Assembly: GCA_958450365.1 (NCBI GenBank)
Contig: CAUEEP010000910.1
Coordinates: 1,211,001 to 1,275,000 of the forward strand
Source: Mesorhabditis belari
Lineage: Eukaryota; Nematoda; Chromadorea; Rhabditida; Rhabditidae
Length of the DNA stretch: 64,000 bases
Direction of reading: 5' to 3'
The notes below the pieces were generated by a model that was given only the letters and a program-made list of their open reading frames with translations, had not been told where the DNA came from and made no database searches. Of this stretch, positions 20,852 through 32,132 are shown piece by piece. The position numbers were made by a program, and so were the translations under genes. Each line of letters begins with the position of its first letter. The first letter of the stretch is position 1.

Positions 20852-21461
20852 CAGTTTCGTTCAGATCCGCAATGTCGTCCTGGCATTCCTCCCAACAATC
20901 GGCGGCCACCATGTAGCGTCTCATTTCGATGAAGAAATTCGAGAAACTGATGGTCTTCCCTTGCAGCATCTCGATATGCTGAAAAATGAGAGGGAAAGGG
21001 AATGTTATTGGATGAGCTAAACCTTTTAAAAAAAACCAAACAGAAAAAAAGTGTTGAGAAAGAGTGCTGTGTCGTTCTGCGAGTCTGCGAGTGCTGTGTT
21101 TGTGAAGCGAACTCTTCAATTGTCAAGATGTCAAGAAAAGTGGAACTTCTTTGATAGTCACGTTTATTCAAAATCCTTACAAAATCTTCGACTATCAGCT
21201 CTATCCGATCGAGAAAAAACGCCGACTTTGGGACGGTTAGTGGCTTTCCAGTTTCGAAGAATCGAATTGCACTATCAAAAGCAGAACTCGCCGACAAAGT
21301 CAGACGCTTGGCTCCGCTTGTTTCTACCTTTTCCAAGCCACATGCTTCAATTATCAATCGTGATTTCACACACAAGATTGACGGACACAAGATTGACGGA
21401 CACACGCGCACTGGAAGTATCAAAGATGTTTGGCAGGCGACCCCAGATTCTCCATTGATCT
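20852..21461 (-). CDS. Unrecognised two-exon gene fragment
   Basis: Minus exon 21461-21189 (reading RLIIEACGLEKVETSGAKRL then TLSASSAFDSAIRFFETG ... FFLDRIELIVEDF) ends at GTAAGG. Exon 20978-20852 follows a TTTTTCAG acceptor in the same phase: HIEMLQGKTISFSNFFIEMR, RYMVAADCWEECQDDIADLN, donor GTAAAC. Both splice sites and the composition look real. The second exon has an open mirror copy at 28059-28185 (+), and a related segment (RKYMVEVNCWMSC) at about 24018-24091. I do not recognise the family; it may be a gene fragment spread by the repeats. Confidence 0.45.
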
Positions 21462-21546
21462 ACTTAGTCGGTTAGGAAGATAATGAAGAAATGGTTGTTG
21501 GTTGTTGCCTTTCTGAAAAGCTGATTTGACGCTCGAATGAATGCAG

Positions 21547-21668
21547 GAGTTATCATTAGGAAACGTCGTGAAACGAACGGAATCCCTTGGAATGAACCCG
21601 AGTTGCATGGAGACGATAATGATGATATCGAAGTTGGTAAAGCTGATTTTAGTGAAGAAGAAGAATAG
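21547..21668 (+). CDS. Acidic terminal exon, family unknown
   Basis: After an ATGCAG acceptor the frame reads VIIRKRRETNGIPWNEPELH, then GDDNDDIEVGKADFSEEEE and TAG; AATAAA follows near 21756. A basic start and acidic tail are typical of a nuclear protein C-terminus. Upstream exons were not found, and it lies next to the 5' end of the minus-strand fragment. Confidence 0.4.
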
Positions 21669-22237
21669 ACCTTTCATTGATTTTTTCATTATTTTTTTGT
21701 GTTCTTTTTTATTTCGAATACGTATTGCTTAATCTTTTTCTCATTTATCCATTAAATAAATAATAATTCACTATTAAATAACTCGTCTCTTATTTATTCA
21801 AAATTTGCCCTTCTTTATTCAAAAATCGTCTATAAAATTGCTTTTAAAGCTACTATAAAACCATAAGAGTATTATATTTCCTAAAGATTTTGCTTGGCAA
21901 GCTTTTGCCTAATCTGATCGAAAATTTGCTCAAGGAAAAAGAATCAAAATTCGACCAATTTCGGACCCATTTCCTTGGGTCTCTTCTTTCGCATCTCATT
22001 TCACTAGGACTAAAGTGTTGCGCTTAATGCTTACTGCATTTTCGCTTTCTAAGACAATACATTAATCTAAGCTAAAAAACAAAAATTCATTATAAAATCT
22101 ATGCGTGAAAAAAGACAGTAAGACCGGAATTTTAGAAGGAAAGAAAGAGAAAGTAGGAATTTTTACACTATTTTTTATAGTCTTGTGACGGTTTCGTCGC
22201 ATGTGGGTCAAAAACCTCAGCCAGAAGCCCGGCCCCA

Positions 22238-22525
22238 TTTATTGGGTTGTCCAGCTATGAATGCGCATTTTTTTACGATTTTGTAAATTTCTCAAGATAC
22301 CGAAATCAAGAAAAAGATATATATGAGTAATATTCGAAAGCTGAAGATCTCCTCTACATTTTGATATAAAAAGTTTTTGAATTTGTTCAGCTTTTGGGCA
22401 AATTGACTGCACAGAAGAAGAGGTGGCCAAAAAATGGAAGGGTGCCTTTGGATCAAGTTTTGGCTCCGCTCAAATTGAGTTAACCGTTTGATGTTTGGCC
22501 AATAGATATATCAATACAACTTTGA
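22238..22525. repeat. Mirrored mariner-like fragment (partner 27228-27510)
   Basis: Begins ATTGGGTTGTCCAGCTATGA, a mariner-style terminus, and contains CAATTTGCCCAAAAGCTGAA and AACGGTTAACTCAATTTGAG in mirror image at 27228-27510. No transposase motif is recognisable. Confidence 0.75.
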
Positions 22526-22582
22526 ATGGTGGAATTTGCCATGTTTGTTCCGAAAGCTCACAGTCAATACTTTGTATTTTAG

Positions 22583-23229
22583 ATACAAGCGCAAAATTGT
22601 CAAAATTTTGAACGCTGCACCGACCTTTCCGTTATTTATCAACGTGCCATCGCCACTTTGCAAGTGATCAACAACAATTTGGCTTGCTCCTGCGCAGACG
22701 TATCCAACAACTGTTGCTGCTGTGTCGATGAAAACGATGACATATTAATTTTCCTAAAGATCGCCTGTGATCTGCTAAAAATCTGGGCACCGCAAGAATC
22801 CCCAATTAAATGTGCAAAAAATGAAATTGCAGTTACTAAAAGCCGATCAGCCCGATCAGCCCGATCAGCCCGATCCCCATCTTCGACTACCAGCAACTAT
22901 TGCGCAGTAAGACCTTATTTTAAACATAATTAACAAAAGTTTCTTAGCCGTCGACCTCGTGTCCATCCACGTTGAGTAATTGCAAGAATGTCTCCGGCAC
23001 AATCGCAAAAGTTCTTGAGGCAGTCGAACGTTTCACCTTCTACGCCCACTGTAGCTGTCCAGACCTAAAAAACGGATGCCAGTGCTGCGTCTCAAGGCGA
23101 TGTTATGATTTTCGTGCCGCACAACTTACCTGTGCGATTGCAATGATTTGGGACAATACCAAGATCTCGAACATTGTCTGCAATTTCATGGTTTTACGCC
23201 GAGACAGCTTCTGCATGTGGCACGATTAA
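22583..23229 (+). CDS. Cys-rich, probably secreted protein (two exons seen, 5' exon missing)
   Basis: Exon 22583-22906 follows a TATTTTAG acceptor and ends at GTAAGA; exon 22948-23229 follows TTCTTAG and stops at TAA, with AATAAA just after. Both are phase 0 and together give about 201 residues. The first half reads IQAQNCQNFERCTDLSVIYQ, then LACSCADVSNNCCCCVDEND and a short SARSARSARSP repeat (the DNA there repeats CAGCCCGAT). The second half contains CKNVSGTIAKVLEAVERF, AHCSCPDLKNGCQCC and VCNFMVLRRDSFCMW. The two halves look like repeats of one Cys-rich unit (N-C...S-C...C-C-C). No signal peptide exon was found; the sequence upstream is repeat. Family not recognised. Confidence 0.65.
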
Positions 23230-23488
23230 ATGAATAAATGTTTTCAGTCGCTTTTTTTCTTGTACATCAGGAATAGCACTTTTGGAACAAATCACCATCC
23301 ACAACCAACAAAAAAAGAGAGAACCTTTCTCTTCTATTTCATTTATTATGTCTAGCGTCAGAATCAAAACAACACGCGTATTGAAACGCTTTTTTCATTT
23401 CAACTTTCATATTTTCATTCTGATCTGATTCACAACGATTCACAAACGCAAAACGTTTAGTTTTATTCACATTGGAAAATAGCAACGA

Positions 23489-23620
23489 ATGGAGATCGCG
23501 AAGCTGAAAGTGCTTCTCGCGAGCCTCTTTTTACTCAATTCCATTCTCGGTGACAGGAATGAGCCGCACCGCACTCATCCCAAAGATTATAGCCCGAACC
23601 CCGCATTTGTCCCTGAACAG
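23489..23620 (+). CDS. First exon of a secreted protein
   Basis: The ATG opens MEIAKLKVLLASLFLLNSIL then GDRNEPHRTHPKDYSPNPAF and VPEQ, ending phase 0 at GTGTGG. The signal peptide is clear. Possible downstream partner: the terminal exon 25142-25326, though its phase needs at least one exon in between, which I did not find among the repeats. Confidence 0.55.
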
Positions 23621-23668
23621 GTGTGGTTTTTTCCTTTTTTTAATTGTCTCCTTCTTGTTTTGGAAAAG

Positions 23669-23737
23669 AAGTTACTGGTGGCTCAGTGGTGGAGCAGCGC
23701 CCAGTATGCGGAAGGTCGAGGGTTCGATTCCCTCTTC
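23669..23737 (+). pseudogene. tRNA-like sequence
   Basis: GGTGGCTCAGTGGTGGAGC resembles an A box and GGGTTCGATTCC a B box, at tRNA-like spacing. Acceptor and anticodon stems do not pair, so I call it a tRNA-derived relic. Confidence 0.45.
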
Positions 23738-23849
23738 CCTCATTTTTTAATATATTCCTCTTGATTAAACTTTAATCCATCATCACATGCTTTTTGGCGC
23801 ACAAAAAAACCGATCACGTTCGTTATCACGTGAAAAATCAGTCTTTTTG

Positions 23850-24640
23850 TGTGAAGGTGTGTTGAAGAGGAACGCACTCTACTTTTTCGCCAAAATTTTT
23901 GATTTTCTTTTTGTTTCCAAATGAGGAAAGTTCAGAGTTTTAGCCGCAATACCACCGCGTTTCAGGCACGCCCGCATTTCAAGGAAATTGTGTTCTCGCT
24001 GCTTCTCATGAGCATCCGAAAGTACATGGTTGAAGTGAATTGCTGGATGAGCTGTCGTCGGTGGCTGCTGGATGAGCTCAACGGACATGGTACCATAAAT
24101 ACTGTAATAGAGAGGCTGCCTCTAATAAAATGGCCCCTTTCACCAAGGATCGAATGAGTGTGATAAGGCGATCGCCACTTTTCCTCAAATCATCACTTTC
24201 AAAATTTGTCTACAGTTTCGGATTCAACATAGAATGTTTCTAGCAAAGTTGTAAGCACACATTTCTCATTGTAAGCATTGTTGTCATTGTTGTAAGCACA
24301 AACAAATGCTCCTCATGCTTTGACCCTATTCAAACCCTATTCAAATTTGTACCAGAAAAGTGACAAACACAAGAAAAAAAAACCTGTTTCAAGGGCCTAT
24401 TATTAGCAGTTCAGAAATCACTGATTTCATTCCGAATCCGTCGCTTTGGAATTCAAATTGTACAAGCAAATCGTCTAATTTATCGGAAAAGCGACGGATT
24501 CGGAAAAGCGACGGATTAAACTCTATTTCTGAAATGTTAAAAAGAGGCTTCTTTTCTTGTGCTTTACACTTTCCTGTATTCGTTCCTAGGTATAAACGGA
24601 TGTGGACTAGAATTTGCGTCAAGTTAAAGAGAGTGGATCC
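23850..24640. repeat. Segment mirrored at 29995-30730
   Basis: Includes the RKYMVEVNCW coding-like remnant, the CCGAATCCGTCGCTTT repeats (24430-24515) and the AAGAGGCTTCTTTTCTTG stretch, all found inverted at 29995-30730. In the right arm this block is out of order, so a rearrangement followed the duplication. Confidence 0.8.
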
Positions 24641-24649
24641 CTTTTTGGA

Positions 24650-25035
24650 TATCCTGCCATCTCTAACACCCCGACAACCCAACTCAACTCCTCCAACGTA
24701 TTGGAGGGGAGTCCCTGTGAAACCTGAACTGCAGCTGAAAAAACCGACCTGAACTGCAGTTGCATAGAAGATATGTATCTTTATTTACAGTAGTACAATA
24801 AGACGAATAGATTACAAATGAGTGTACGGGAAAGGGGGGACTCCAAGCCTAGGAGGACAAGTAATAGCCTCACTTGTCCTCCTAGGCAGTCCCAAGGACC
24901 ACCCCTTCTCGGGGATAAAAGGGATAAGCCCAGGCGAGAACACATTTGCATAAGAATAGACAAACCATTCAATAATAACAATAGTAACTAAAATATCAGT
25001 TTGACTCGGAGCTGACACCTGATACAAATTTTCGA
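24650..25035. repeat. Element copy related to 43035-43640, with hairpin
   Basis: Contains the hairpin CCTAGGAGGACAAGT...ACTTGTCCTCCTAGG (24849-24889) and the motif ACTAAAATATCAGTTTG. The inverted relative at 43035-43640 carries an expanded minisatellite in place of part of it. Non-coding. Confidence 0.75.
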
Positions 25036-25141
25036 TCTTCCTTATAGATCTTTTATTCAAATTCCGTTTCGCTACGTGCCGTAGGGAATAAAAAAAACCC
25101 ACTCGTTTACAACTGATCACGGTGTACTATTGTTTTTTTAG

Positions 25142-25326
25142 AGAAATCTGCAAACGAGCGATTCGCTGATCCGTGTGAATGCAAAAAGCCACTTGAGCAC
25201 TATGGGGACGATTGTACTTCGGCGATGTTGACCCTTACAATGATGACTGGAACCCTTGGGCCCAACCTTCTTGGCATGTCCCATCTCGAGCCCGGAGAAA
25301 CTAGAGTTCGTCTAACAAACCCTTAA
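25142..25326 (+). CDS. Terminal exon of a secreted Cys-containing protein
   Basis: After a TTTTTTTAG acceptor the phase-1 frame reads SANERFADPCECKKPLEHYG, DDCTSAMLTLTMMTGTLGPN and LLGMSHLEPGETRVRLTNP, then TAA. The CEC...GDDC spacing resembles the end of an EGF-like or other disulfide module, not firmly. It may belong with the signal-peptide exon at 23489; the missing middle exon makes that uncertain. Confidence 0.5.
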
Positions 25327-25512
25327 CAATTCACTAACAATTACAAAGCGACCAAGTCCAACCAATAACTGAAAAGGCACAGATCAAAAAAAGGGTCCGA
25401 TTCGATCCAATTGTCCACTGTTTCGGCTCTGAAAGGTCCACGGGATTGGATCGAATCGGAAAATGAACTAAAGCGAGCTTTTCAGAATTTCTTAAAGGGC
25501 AATTTGTAAATA

Positions 25513-26746
25513 TTAGGTGTGTGAAAAAGTAATCCACGTTTTTATAAAGGATCATAAGTTTCGTTAAAATAATTTTTATTCAACGAAGTGATCACCATTC
25601 GAAAGAACAACCTTTTGCCAACGTTCTACAAGTAAAGACATTCCACGATAATAAAAATCTTGGTCCTTAGGGATCTTGGTCCTTAGGGAAGCAAAGATGA
25701 ACCTCGGTTTTGACATCTTCTTCGGAATTGAACCGTTTATTGGTCAAAAAGTTAGACAGAGACAAAAATAAATAATAATCAGATGGAGAAAGGTCTGGAC
25801 TATAAGGTGGATGTGGTAAAACCTCCCATCCAACACTCTGGATTTTTTGTCGAGTCTGTAAAGAGACATGTGGTCGCGCGTCATCGTTCATGCGGTATCC
25901 ATTTGTCCAACTTTTTGATAAAATTCATGGCATTCAAGCGTTTCCTTACGGTTCACCCATCACAATTTAATGTAAGGCCTATTTCTGAAGAGGTTGAACG
26001 AGGGTTTTCGAGAAGACAGCGTCTTATTTGGTCATCAGAATAGGTCTCAGGGCAACCGCCACGTGGTTCATCTTCCAGGCTTTCATTACCACCTTTGAAT
26101 CGTCGGAACCAAAACCTAGCGGTATCATCAATAACGGCGTCTTCGCCAAACGCATTCCGAATTCGACGTGCAGCCTCCGCAGCTTTCAACCCATTTTTGA
26201 ACTCATAAAGCAAATTTGACCGAATAACGATACTTGTGTATACCATTTTCAAACTAAAATGAAAGTAGTTTATTGTCGTCCTTTTAACAAAATAAATACA
26301 TCATTCGAAAGAGGAAAAAAATAAGCTTTTAAATGATATATATGTTACGTCCGAATCCGAACAGACGTCCAGATCCGATTCGGACGTCCGAATCCGACCA
26401 CAATCATTGCCAATGACAATCTAGCCAATGTAGTTGTCTTTGCCTTAGTACTCTGAGGCGCTACAGTGCCTAGGTTAATTTAGGTTGATTCGATACAGAA
26501 TTTAATCTCTATCGAATGATAACAAATTCATGTGAATCGGTAAAACACAAAACAAGCAATAGCAAAAATAGCTAGATTGCTACAATTGCAGTTGTGATCG
26601 GATTCGGACGTCCGGATCGGATCTGGACGCTGGTCGGATTCGGACGTAGCATATATATCGTTAATAAAAAAATTAAAAATTGTTTAGATATATTTATTTA
26701 AACAAAATAAAAATAAAAAACGTGGATTACTTTTTCACAGACCTAA
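25513..26746 (-). mobile_element. Mariner element, defective, with a nested foldback insertion
   Basis: Ends TTAGGTGTGTGAAAAAGTAA and its inverse (...TTACTTTTTCACAGACCTAA) with TA on both sides. Minus frames give the N-terminal domain (YEFKNGLKAAEAARRIRNAF, FWFRRFKGGNESLEDEPRGG) and, in another frame, catalytic-domain pieces: NDDARPHVS (second Asp) and HPPYSPDLSPSDYYLF (third Asp, DD34D type). The middle with the first Asp is deleted and the frame is broken, so it cannot move by itself. Confidence 0.88.
26340..26655. mobile_element. Foldback element nested in the mariner copy
   Basis: The left end TTACGTCCGAATCCGA and right end TCGGATTCGGACGTAG are inverted, bracketed by ATATAT on each side, and inner CGGACGTCCG repeats add further mirror symmetry. 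Confidence 0.8.
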
Positions 26747-26850
26747 TAAATAGTAGGATATAATAAAATAAACCATAGATCGATTGTTTCATTATTCATT
26801 TCAAAAAGTAACCTTTAAAAAAGCAGACAACACTTTGATAGTGATAATGA

Positions 26851-26983
26851 AATGAATCAAACAAATCAAACAAATCAAACAAAATCTGAAGGCAAACGCG
26901 GAAAAGACTTTCTTACCAACTCAATAGATAAAGAATTCGATCGAAGGAAGTGGATAAAGGAAAAAAGAAAGATTGAGGAGTAA
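26851..26983 (+). CDS. Possible terminal exon, hydrophilic
   Basis: Open frame CAA CAC TTT ... to TAA at 26981: HFDSDNEMNQTNQTNQTKSE, GKRGKDFLTNSIDKEFDRRK, WIKEKRKIEE. It follows an AAGCAG acceptor-like site. Composition looks coding, but it stands alone between repeats. Confidence 0.3.
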
Positions 26984-28058
26984 AGAAAGAAAAAAGAGAG
27001 GACAATAGAGGACCCACCTGCACTCTTTCTCCTATCCTCTAACAATCACTATGAATATAAAGGAAAGGGCATGAGTGAAAGGCTCTGCAGAGTGTCTTTA
27101 ATGGAGTAAATCACCAGTACTTGACTTGTTGGCGAGAAATTTTTACCTGAACTCGGCAAATGAAAATAACCGCCCAGAAAAGAAAAGAAAAGTAAAGATG
27201 CTCTGAAATTGTTATATTTAAAAAAAAGTTATATTGATATATCTATTGGCCAAACATCAAACGGTTAACTCAATTTGAGCGGAGCCAAAACTTGCTCCAA
27301 AGGCACCCTTCCATTTTTTGTCCACCTCTGCTTCTGTGCAGTCAATTTGCCCAAAAGCTGAAGAAATTCGAAAACTTTTTATATCAAAATGTAGAGGAGA
27401 TCTTCAGCTTTCGAATAATACTCATATATATCTTTTTCTTGATTTCGGTATCTTGAGAAATTTACAAAATAGTAAAAAACGCGCATTCATAACTGGATAA
27501 CCCAATATAATGTAGATGGATAAAGCGTTCGGCTAAAAAGCTTAGTTTAAATATTAACTCTAATATGTCACCATTTGTCCCACTCCAACTTTAAGTTACT
27601 TTTTCGAAATGATTGCCTTTTGCTTTGTTGCTTGTCTAGAAAAAGCTGTGGAAGCGCCGAGGGTCGAATAAATTGAGTTTGTCACAAAGTTATCTTTTTT
27701 TTTGAACAACTGGACAACCCAATAAAATTACGCGTGGATTTTATAATTAATTTTTGTTCTTTAGCTTAGATTAATGTATTGTCTTAGACAGCGAAAATGC
27801 AGTAAGCATAGAGCTGATAGACGAAGATTTTGTAAGGATTTTGAATAAACGTGACTATCAAACCGAAAAGAAGTTCCACTTTTCTTGACATCTCGATCTT
27901 GACATCTTGACAATTGAAGAGTTCGCTTCACAAACACAGCACTCGCAGACTCGCTCAACACAGCACTCTTTCTCAACACTTTTTTTCTGTTTGGTTTTTG
28001 TTTTAAAAAGTTTGGTTTAGCTCATCCAATAACATTCCCTTTCCCTCTCATTTTTCAG

Positions 28059-28185
28059 CATATCGAGATGCTGCAAGGGAAGACCATCAGTTTCTCGGAT
28101 TTCTTCCTCGAAATGAGACGCTACATGGTGACCGCCGATTGTTGGGAGGAATGCCAGGACGACATTGCCGATCTGAACGAAACTG
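28059..28185 (+). CDS. Open mirror copy of the HIEMLQGK exon
   Basis: Acceptor TTTTTCAG, donor GTAAAC, 127 nt as at 20978-20852, reading HIEMLQGKTISFSDFFLEMR then RYMVTADCWEECQDDIADLN. Only a few residues differ from the other copy and no stop has arisen. Its upstream partner exon is cut off here (only the last bases before GTAAGG remain, about 27815). Confidence 0.4.
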
Positions 28186-28485
28186 GTAAACACTTGTCGC
28201 TTATCTCTAGGTTCTACATTAACACTTAGTAGATAAACAAGTTTAGTGGAAAATCAGATCAGGCAATTAGTAAAAGTAGTGAAAGTCGAAAAGTCGAGGA
28301 CTTAGAACTTCGAACTTCTTATTGGAATGATATTTTTCAAATCTGATTTCAGATTCACATTCAGCATCAAATTTTTGTATTTGATAGACAAGTTTGAAGT
28401 CAGTTTGCTCATCCTAAACAAATTTATGGTCAAAGGTAGCAGAAGCCGGGAAAATTCTGCACCTTTAACGATGATTTTTTTTATA

Positions 28486-28827
28486 TTACGGTGGTGCAAA
28501 AATAACTGCCGATTTGACGGTATTCGAACCGTGTTTGTATCATAATCGGAGCCATATTGGAATCATATTGGAACCATATTGGAACCATATTGGACAGTAG
28601 TTAAACAGTAATGTTGCTCGTAGCACAAACTTTTGCTCGACCATGATCTAAATAAAAAATATAAGCATTTTTAAATAAAATAAACAACAACCAAAAAATT
28701 CAAATGTCGAAATAAATAGCAAAGAAATATGCGAACAAAACATAAAAAAATAACGCCGTTAGCATCGCTCGTTTCGGATAAATGAGAGCTGAGACCCATC
28801 GGCAGTTTCTTTTGCACCACCCTAATA
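28486..28827. mobile_element. Mariner deletion derivative
   Basis: Ends TTACGGTGGTGCAAAAATAA and TTTCTTTTGCACCACCCTAA with nothing of the transposase left. It is the mirror partner of 19973-20553. Confidence 0.8.
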
Positions 28828-29224
28828 GAATGATCAGTTCAACCTCAAAGTTGTCACCTTGGCAACTTTCGAACTTTCGCTCACTTTTTTATAAGTTTTT
28901 TTCTGAATTTCAAAAGAGCTTTCTTCACGCTTTTTGCATAAAGACAAACTACAATATCTTTTACGTGTTCGCCTCTTGAGCTTGCTCCAGCCTCGCCCAT
29001 GGGTCCTTCGCGGGATGACAAAGCGGTTCTCATCGTAGTCGGTTTGCTCGATCTCGGTGTGTTCGTGAGAGTGGCGTTGTTGCGGTGCACCTCTCCATTG
29101 TCCTCTCCCTCCACCCCCTCCTCCTCCTCCTCTCCATTGCCAATTCCCTCCTCCATCTCTTATTTTCGAAATTTCATCATTCTTTTTACAATATTAAAAT
29201 AGAAGACCAAAAATTTTTGATTCT

Positions 29225-29400
29225 GACTTTATTGCTTTACGATTTTAAACAAGGAAAATCTGCGGCTGAATCGCATCGTACAATTATTCCGGTTTTTGGA
29301 GAAGAAAATATTAGCGATAGACAATGCCGTGCATGGTTTCAACGTTTCCAACGCGGCATTGAATGTCTCCAGGATGTCTCCAGGATGAGCCACGCGGAAG
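29225..29400 (+). pseudogene. Mariner transposase N-terminal fragment, mirror copy
   Basis: Frame LLLYDFKQGKSAAESHRTII, PVFGEENISDRQCRAWFQRF, QRGIECLQDVSRMSHAEGIL. It lacks the minisatellite that interrupts the copy at 19413-19565, and it lacks the catalytic domain. Confidence 0.8.
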
Positions 29401-30729
29401 GCATCCTCAAGAAGTGTCAAACACGGATTTTTTTGGTGGAAATCGAGAATGATCTAGCACTCACTGCTCGAGAGTTATAGAATGATCAGTTCAACCTCGA
29501 GAGTTAACGGGGTTATTTGATGTTTCCCATACTTCAAGTGAAAACCATTTGCATCAACTTGGAAAGAAAAATCGGACTGGAAAATGGGTTCCACATGAAC
29601 TGTTTGTTTCAATCGGTAGGATGATCAGTTCAACCGCAATGTTATCTATCTGCTGCGGAAATCCATGATGGAGTTGAGTCTGCAAATTTGATTTGCAAGA
29701 TGTTGCTGGTAGAAAAAAAAATCATACCAACTGTATGACTGTTCGACTTTTACTACTTCGACGAAAATGACGACGCTATCTACAGGCAAAGAAAAAAAAA
29801 ATCAAATATTATATTCAGATTTGAGTGCAACGTTGTCATGGAACGCCTGTAGCTGTCCGCTTTTAGCGGGAAAGGAAGATCGGCTCTACTATGAATTGTA
29901 TCTGATCGGCGCTACGATGTGTGATCGTATCTGAACGAAAATAAAGACTTTTTTTTATGCTTTATAGAAAAAGATCAAGCATTCCAAGTTGCATTGATTT
30001 CATCTTACGAGGGAAGTTCAACTCACCAAAGTCACCAACGATTGAAAACTCACCCACAAGTCGATTCGAGGGTGCTGGCTCGAATAGGAACCTAGGAACG
30101 AATACAGGAAAGTGTGAAGCACAAGAAAAGAAGCCTCTTTTTAACATTTCAGAAATAGAGTTTAATCCGTCGCTTTTCCGAATCCGTCGCTTTTCCGATA
30201 AATTAGACGATATCCTGGTACAATTTGAATTCCAAAACGACGGATTCGGAATGAAATCAGTGATTTCTGAACTGCTAATAATAGGCCCTCGAATCAGGTT
30301 CGTTTCTTGTGTTTGTCACTTTTCTAATACAAATTTGAATAGGGTTTGAAATAGGGTCAAAGCATGAGGAGCGTTTTTAAGAAGTGTGTGCTTACAACTT
30401 TGCTAGAACATTCCGAAACTGTAGACAAATTCTGAAAGTGATGATTTGAGGAGAAGTGGCGAACGCCTTATCACATTCATTCGATCCTTGGTGAAAGGGG
30501 CCATTTTATTAGAGGCGGCCTCTCTATTACAGTATTTATGGTACCATCTCCGTTAAGCTCATCCAGAAACCACCGACGACAGCTCTCCCAGTAATTCACT
30601 TCAACCATGTACTCTCGGATGCGCATGAGAATCAGAAAACAAAAAGAAAATCGAAAATTTTGGCGAAAAAGTAGAGTGCTTTCCTCTTTACTTTGTTTGT
30701 GAAGAGGAACGCCTCTTCACTTTTTACGT

Positions 30730-32130
30730 TTGTGAATCGAAAAAATGAATTCAGATGAGAATAGTCGACTTTGTAGTTGACCATTACATACTTTTTTTAA
30801 GGAATTTTCGTATACGGATCCTTTTAAAAAGGAGATTTATTTGACACGAATAATCAGTTACAACACAAAGGAGGAAATTTTTACCCTTAGTTACCCCTAT
30901 TACCCAAATGTTGTTAAGAAAAAACCGATAATGATGGGAAAAAGGACCTATTTTTCTGGCCGCCGGGATCGAACCTTTGACCTGCCAACTAAATGGAACC
31001 CATTTTCCAGCCCGATCGCCGTTGAACACTAAAAAAAACGACATTTGATAGCTGTCAATGAGGAAATATGAAAGTTGAAATCAAAAAAGCGTTTTTTGTT
31101 TTTCAGCTTAGATTAATGTATTGTCTTAGAAAGCGAAAATGCAGTAAGCATCAAGCGCAACACTTTAGATGCCGCACCCTGTAGTTCCAAACTCATCAGT
31201 TCTATCCCTGTTCATCAAAATCGAATGTGTGATTCATCGAGATCAAAGGATTTATGGTGGTGAGAGAGTGGGTCTGTTGCGTGCTCTGATGATTTCTGAT
31301 GAAGAGAATTTCTGATGATCGCCTCCTTTCGATAAAGAGATCTCGATAAGTGCCCATAAAAGAGGCTATGAACCTTTAAGCAAGTAATTGTCGAATCTTG
31401 ACTCTTCTAGTTTTGAATTCTTCTGGATTTTGTTCGATGCCTCGAATTCGAAAGCTTTTGGTATGAAAATGTAGCCAAGATTCCGGACTTTAAATCTCTA
31501 TATAACACTTACCACTTTTGAAATAAGTTAGACATTTGCTAGCCGCTTTTACAAAAAGTTCTGCCTCAATTTTTGGTACACCTTATAAATATTGATATTC
31601 TTCAGGGATCGTCAATTAAAAATCAATGTAACTGGTAAAAGATTTGAATCTTGTAATTGAATTCAGTGACCAAGAAAAAAGAAATGTCTAATTAATGCCC
31701 GAGAACTCAAACAAGATGTTGGAGAACTCTTCTAATTCTCTTTTAATTCTCTTCTAATTTGGTCTCTGTTACCAAAGTTGAGACACAAAAGGGCGAAATG
31801 GTTTGTAGTATTGGCTGGGTGGCTTCCCGAAACACTTTCAAAACAACTGTCTAGAAATACTGATCATTCAAAAGTCGGAGCAGCTTATAGATCAGCAGAG
31901 CAGCTATTTGAGCAGCTTATAGCTTTTCTTTATGTTATTTTTGTTACTTTATTTCCTAATAAATCCTTATTTTATATAATTTAAATGAAATCTTTAAAGG
32001 TTACTTATTAATCTTTAAAAAAAGAGCTTTAGAAAAGAGCTAGGGTTTGAGAAGTTGTTTAACTGAAGAACGATGAGAATTTGAATGTTCAAAGTTCAAC
32101 AAACTCTGATGAATCTTCAACGTGTAAAAA
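30730..32130. other. Non-coding, repeat-derived
   Basis: At 30950-31030 (minus) a GGTTCGATCCCGGCGGCC box recalls a tRNA T-arm but no cloverleaf folds. At 31105-31160 there is another copy of the AATGTATTGTCTTAGAAAGC stretch seen at 22015-22080. The rest is AT-rich without an exon I can support. Confidence 0.5.
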
Positions 32131-32132
32131 CT

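Larger units (their letters stand above)
27228..29995. repeat. Right side of the second inverted duplication
   Basis: Reading rightward it mirrors 22525-22238, then 22090-22020, 21230-20553, 20550-18640 (with losses) and 17270-17037. It holds the 127-nt exon copy at 28059-28185, the deleted mariner at 28486-28827 and the mariner N-terminal fragment at 29225-29400. Confidence 0.85.
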
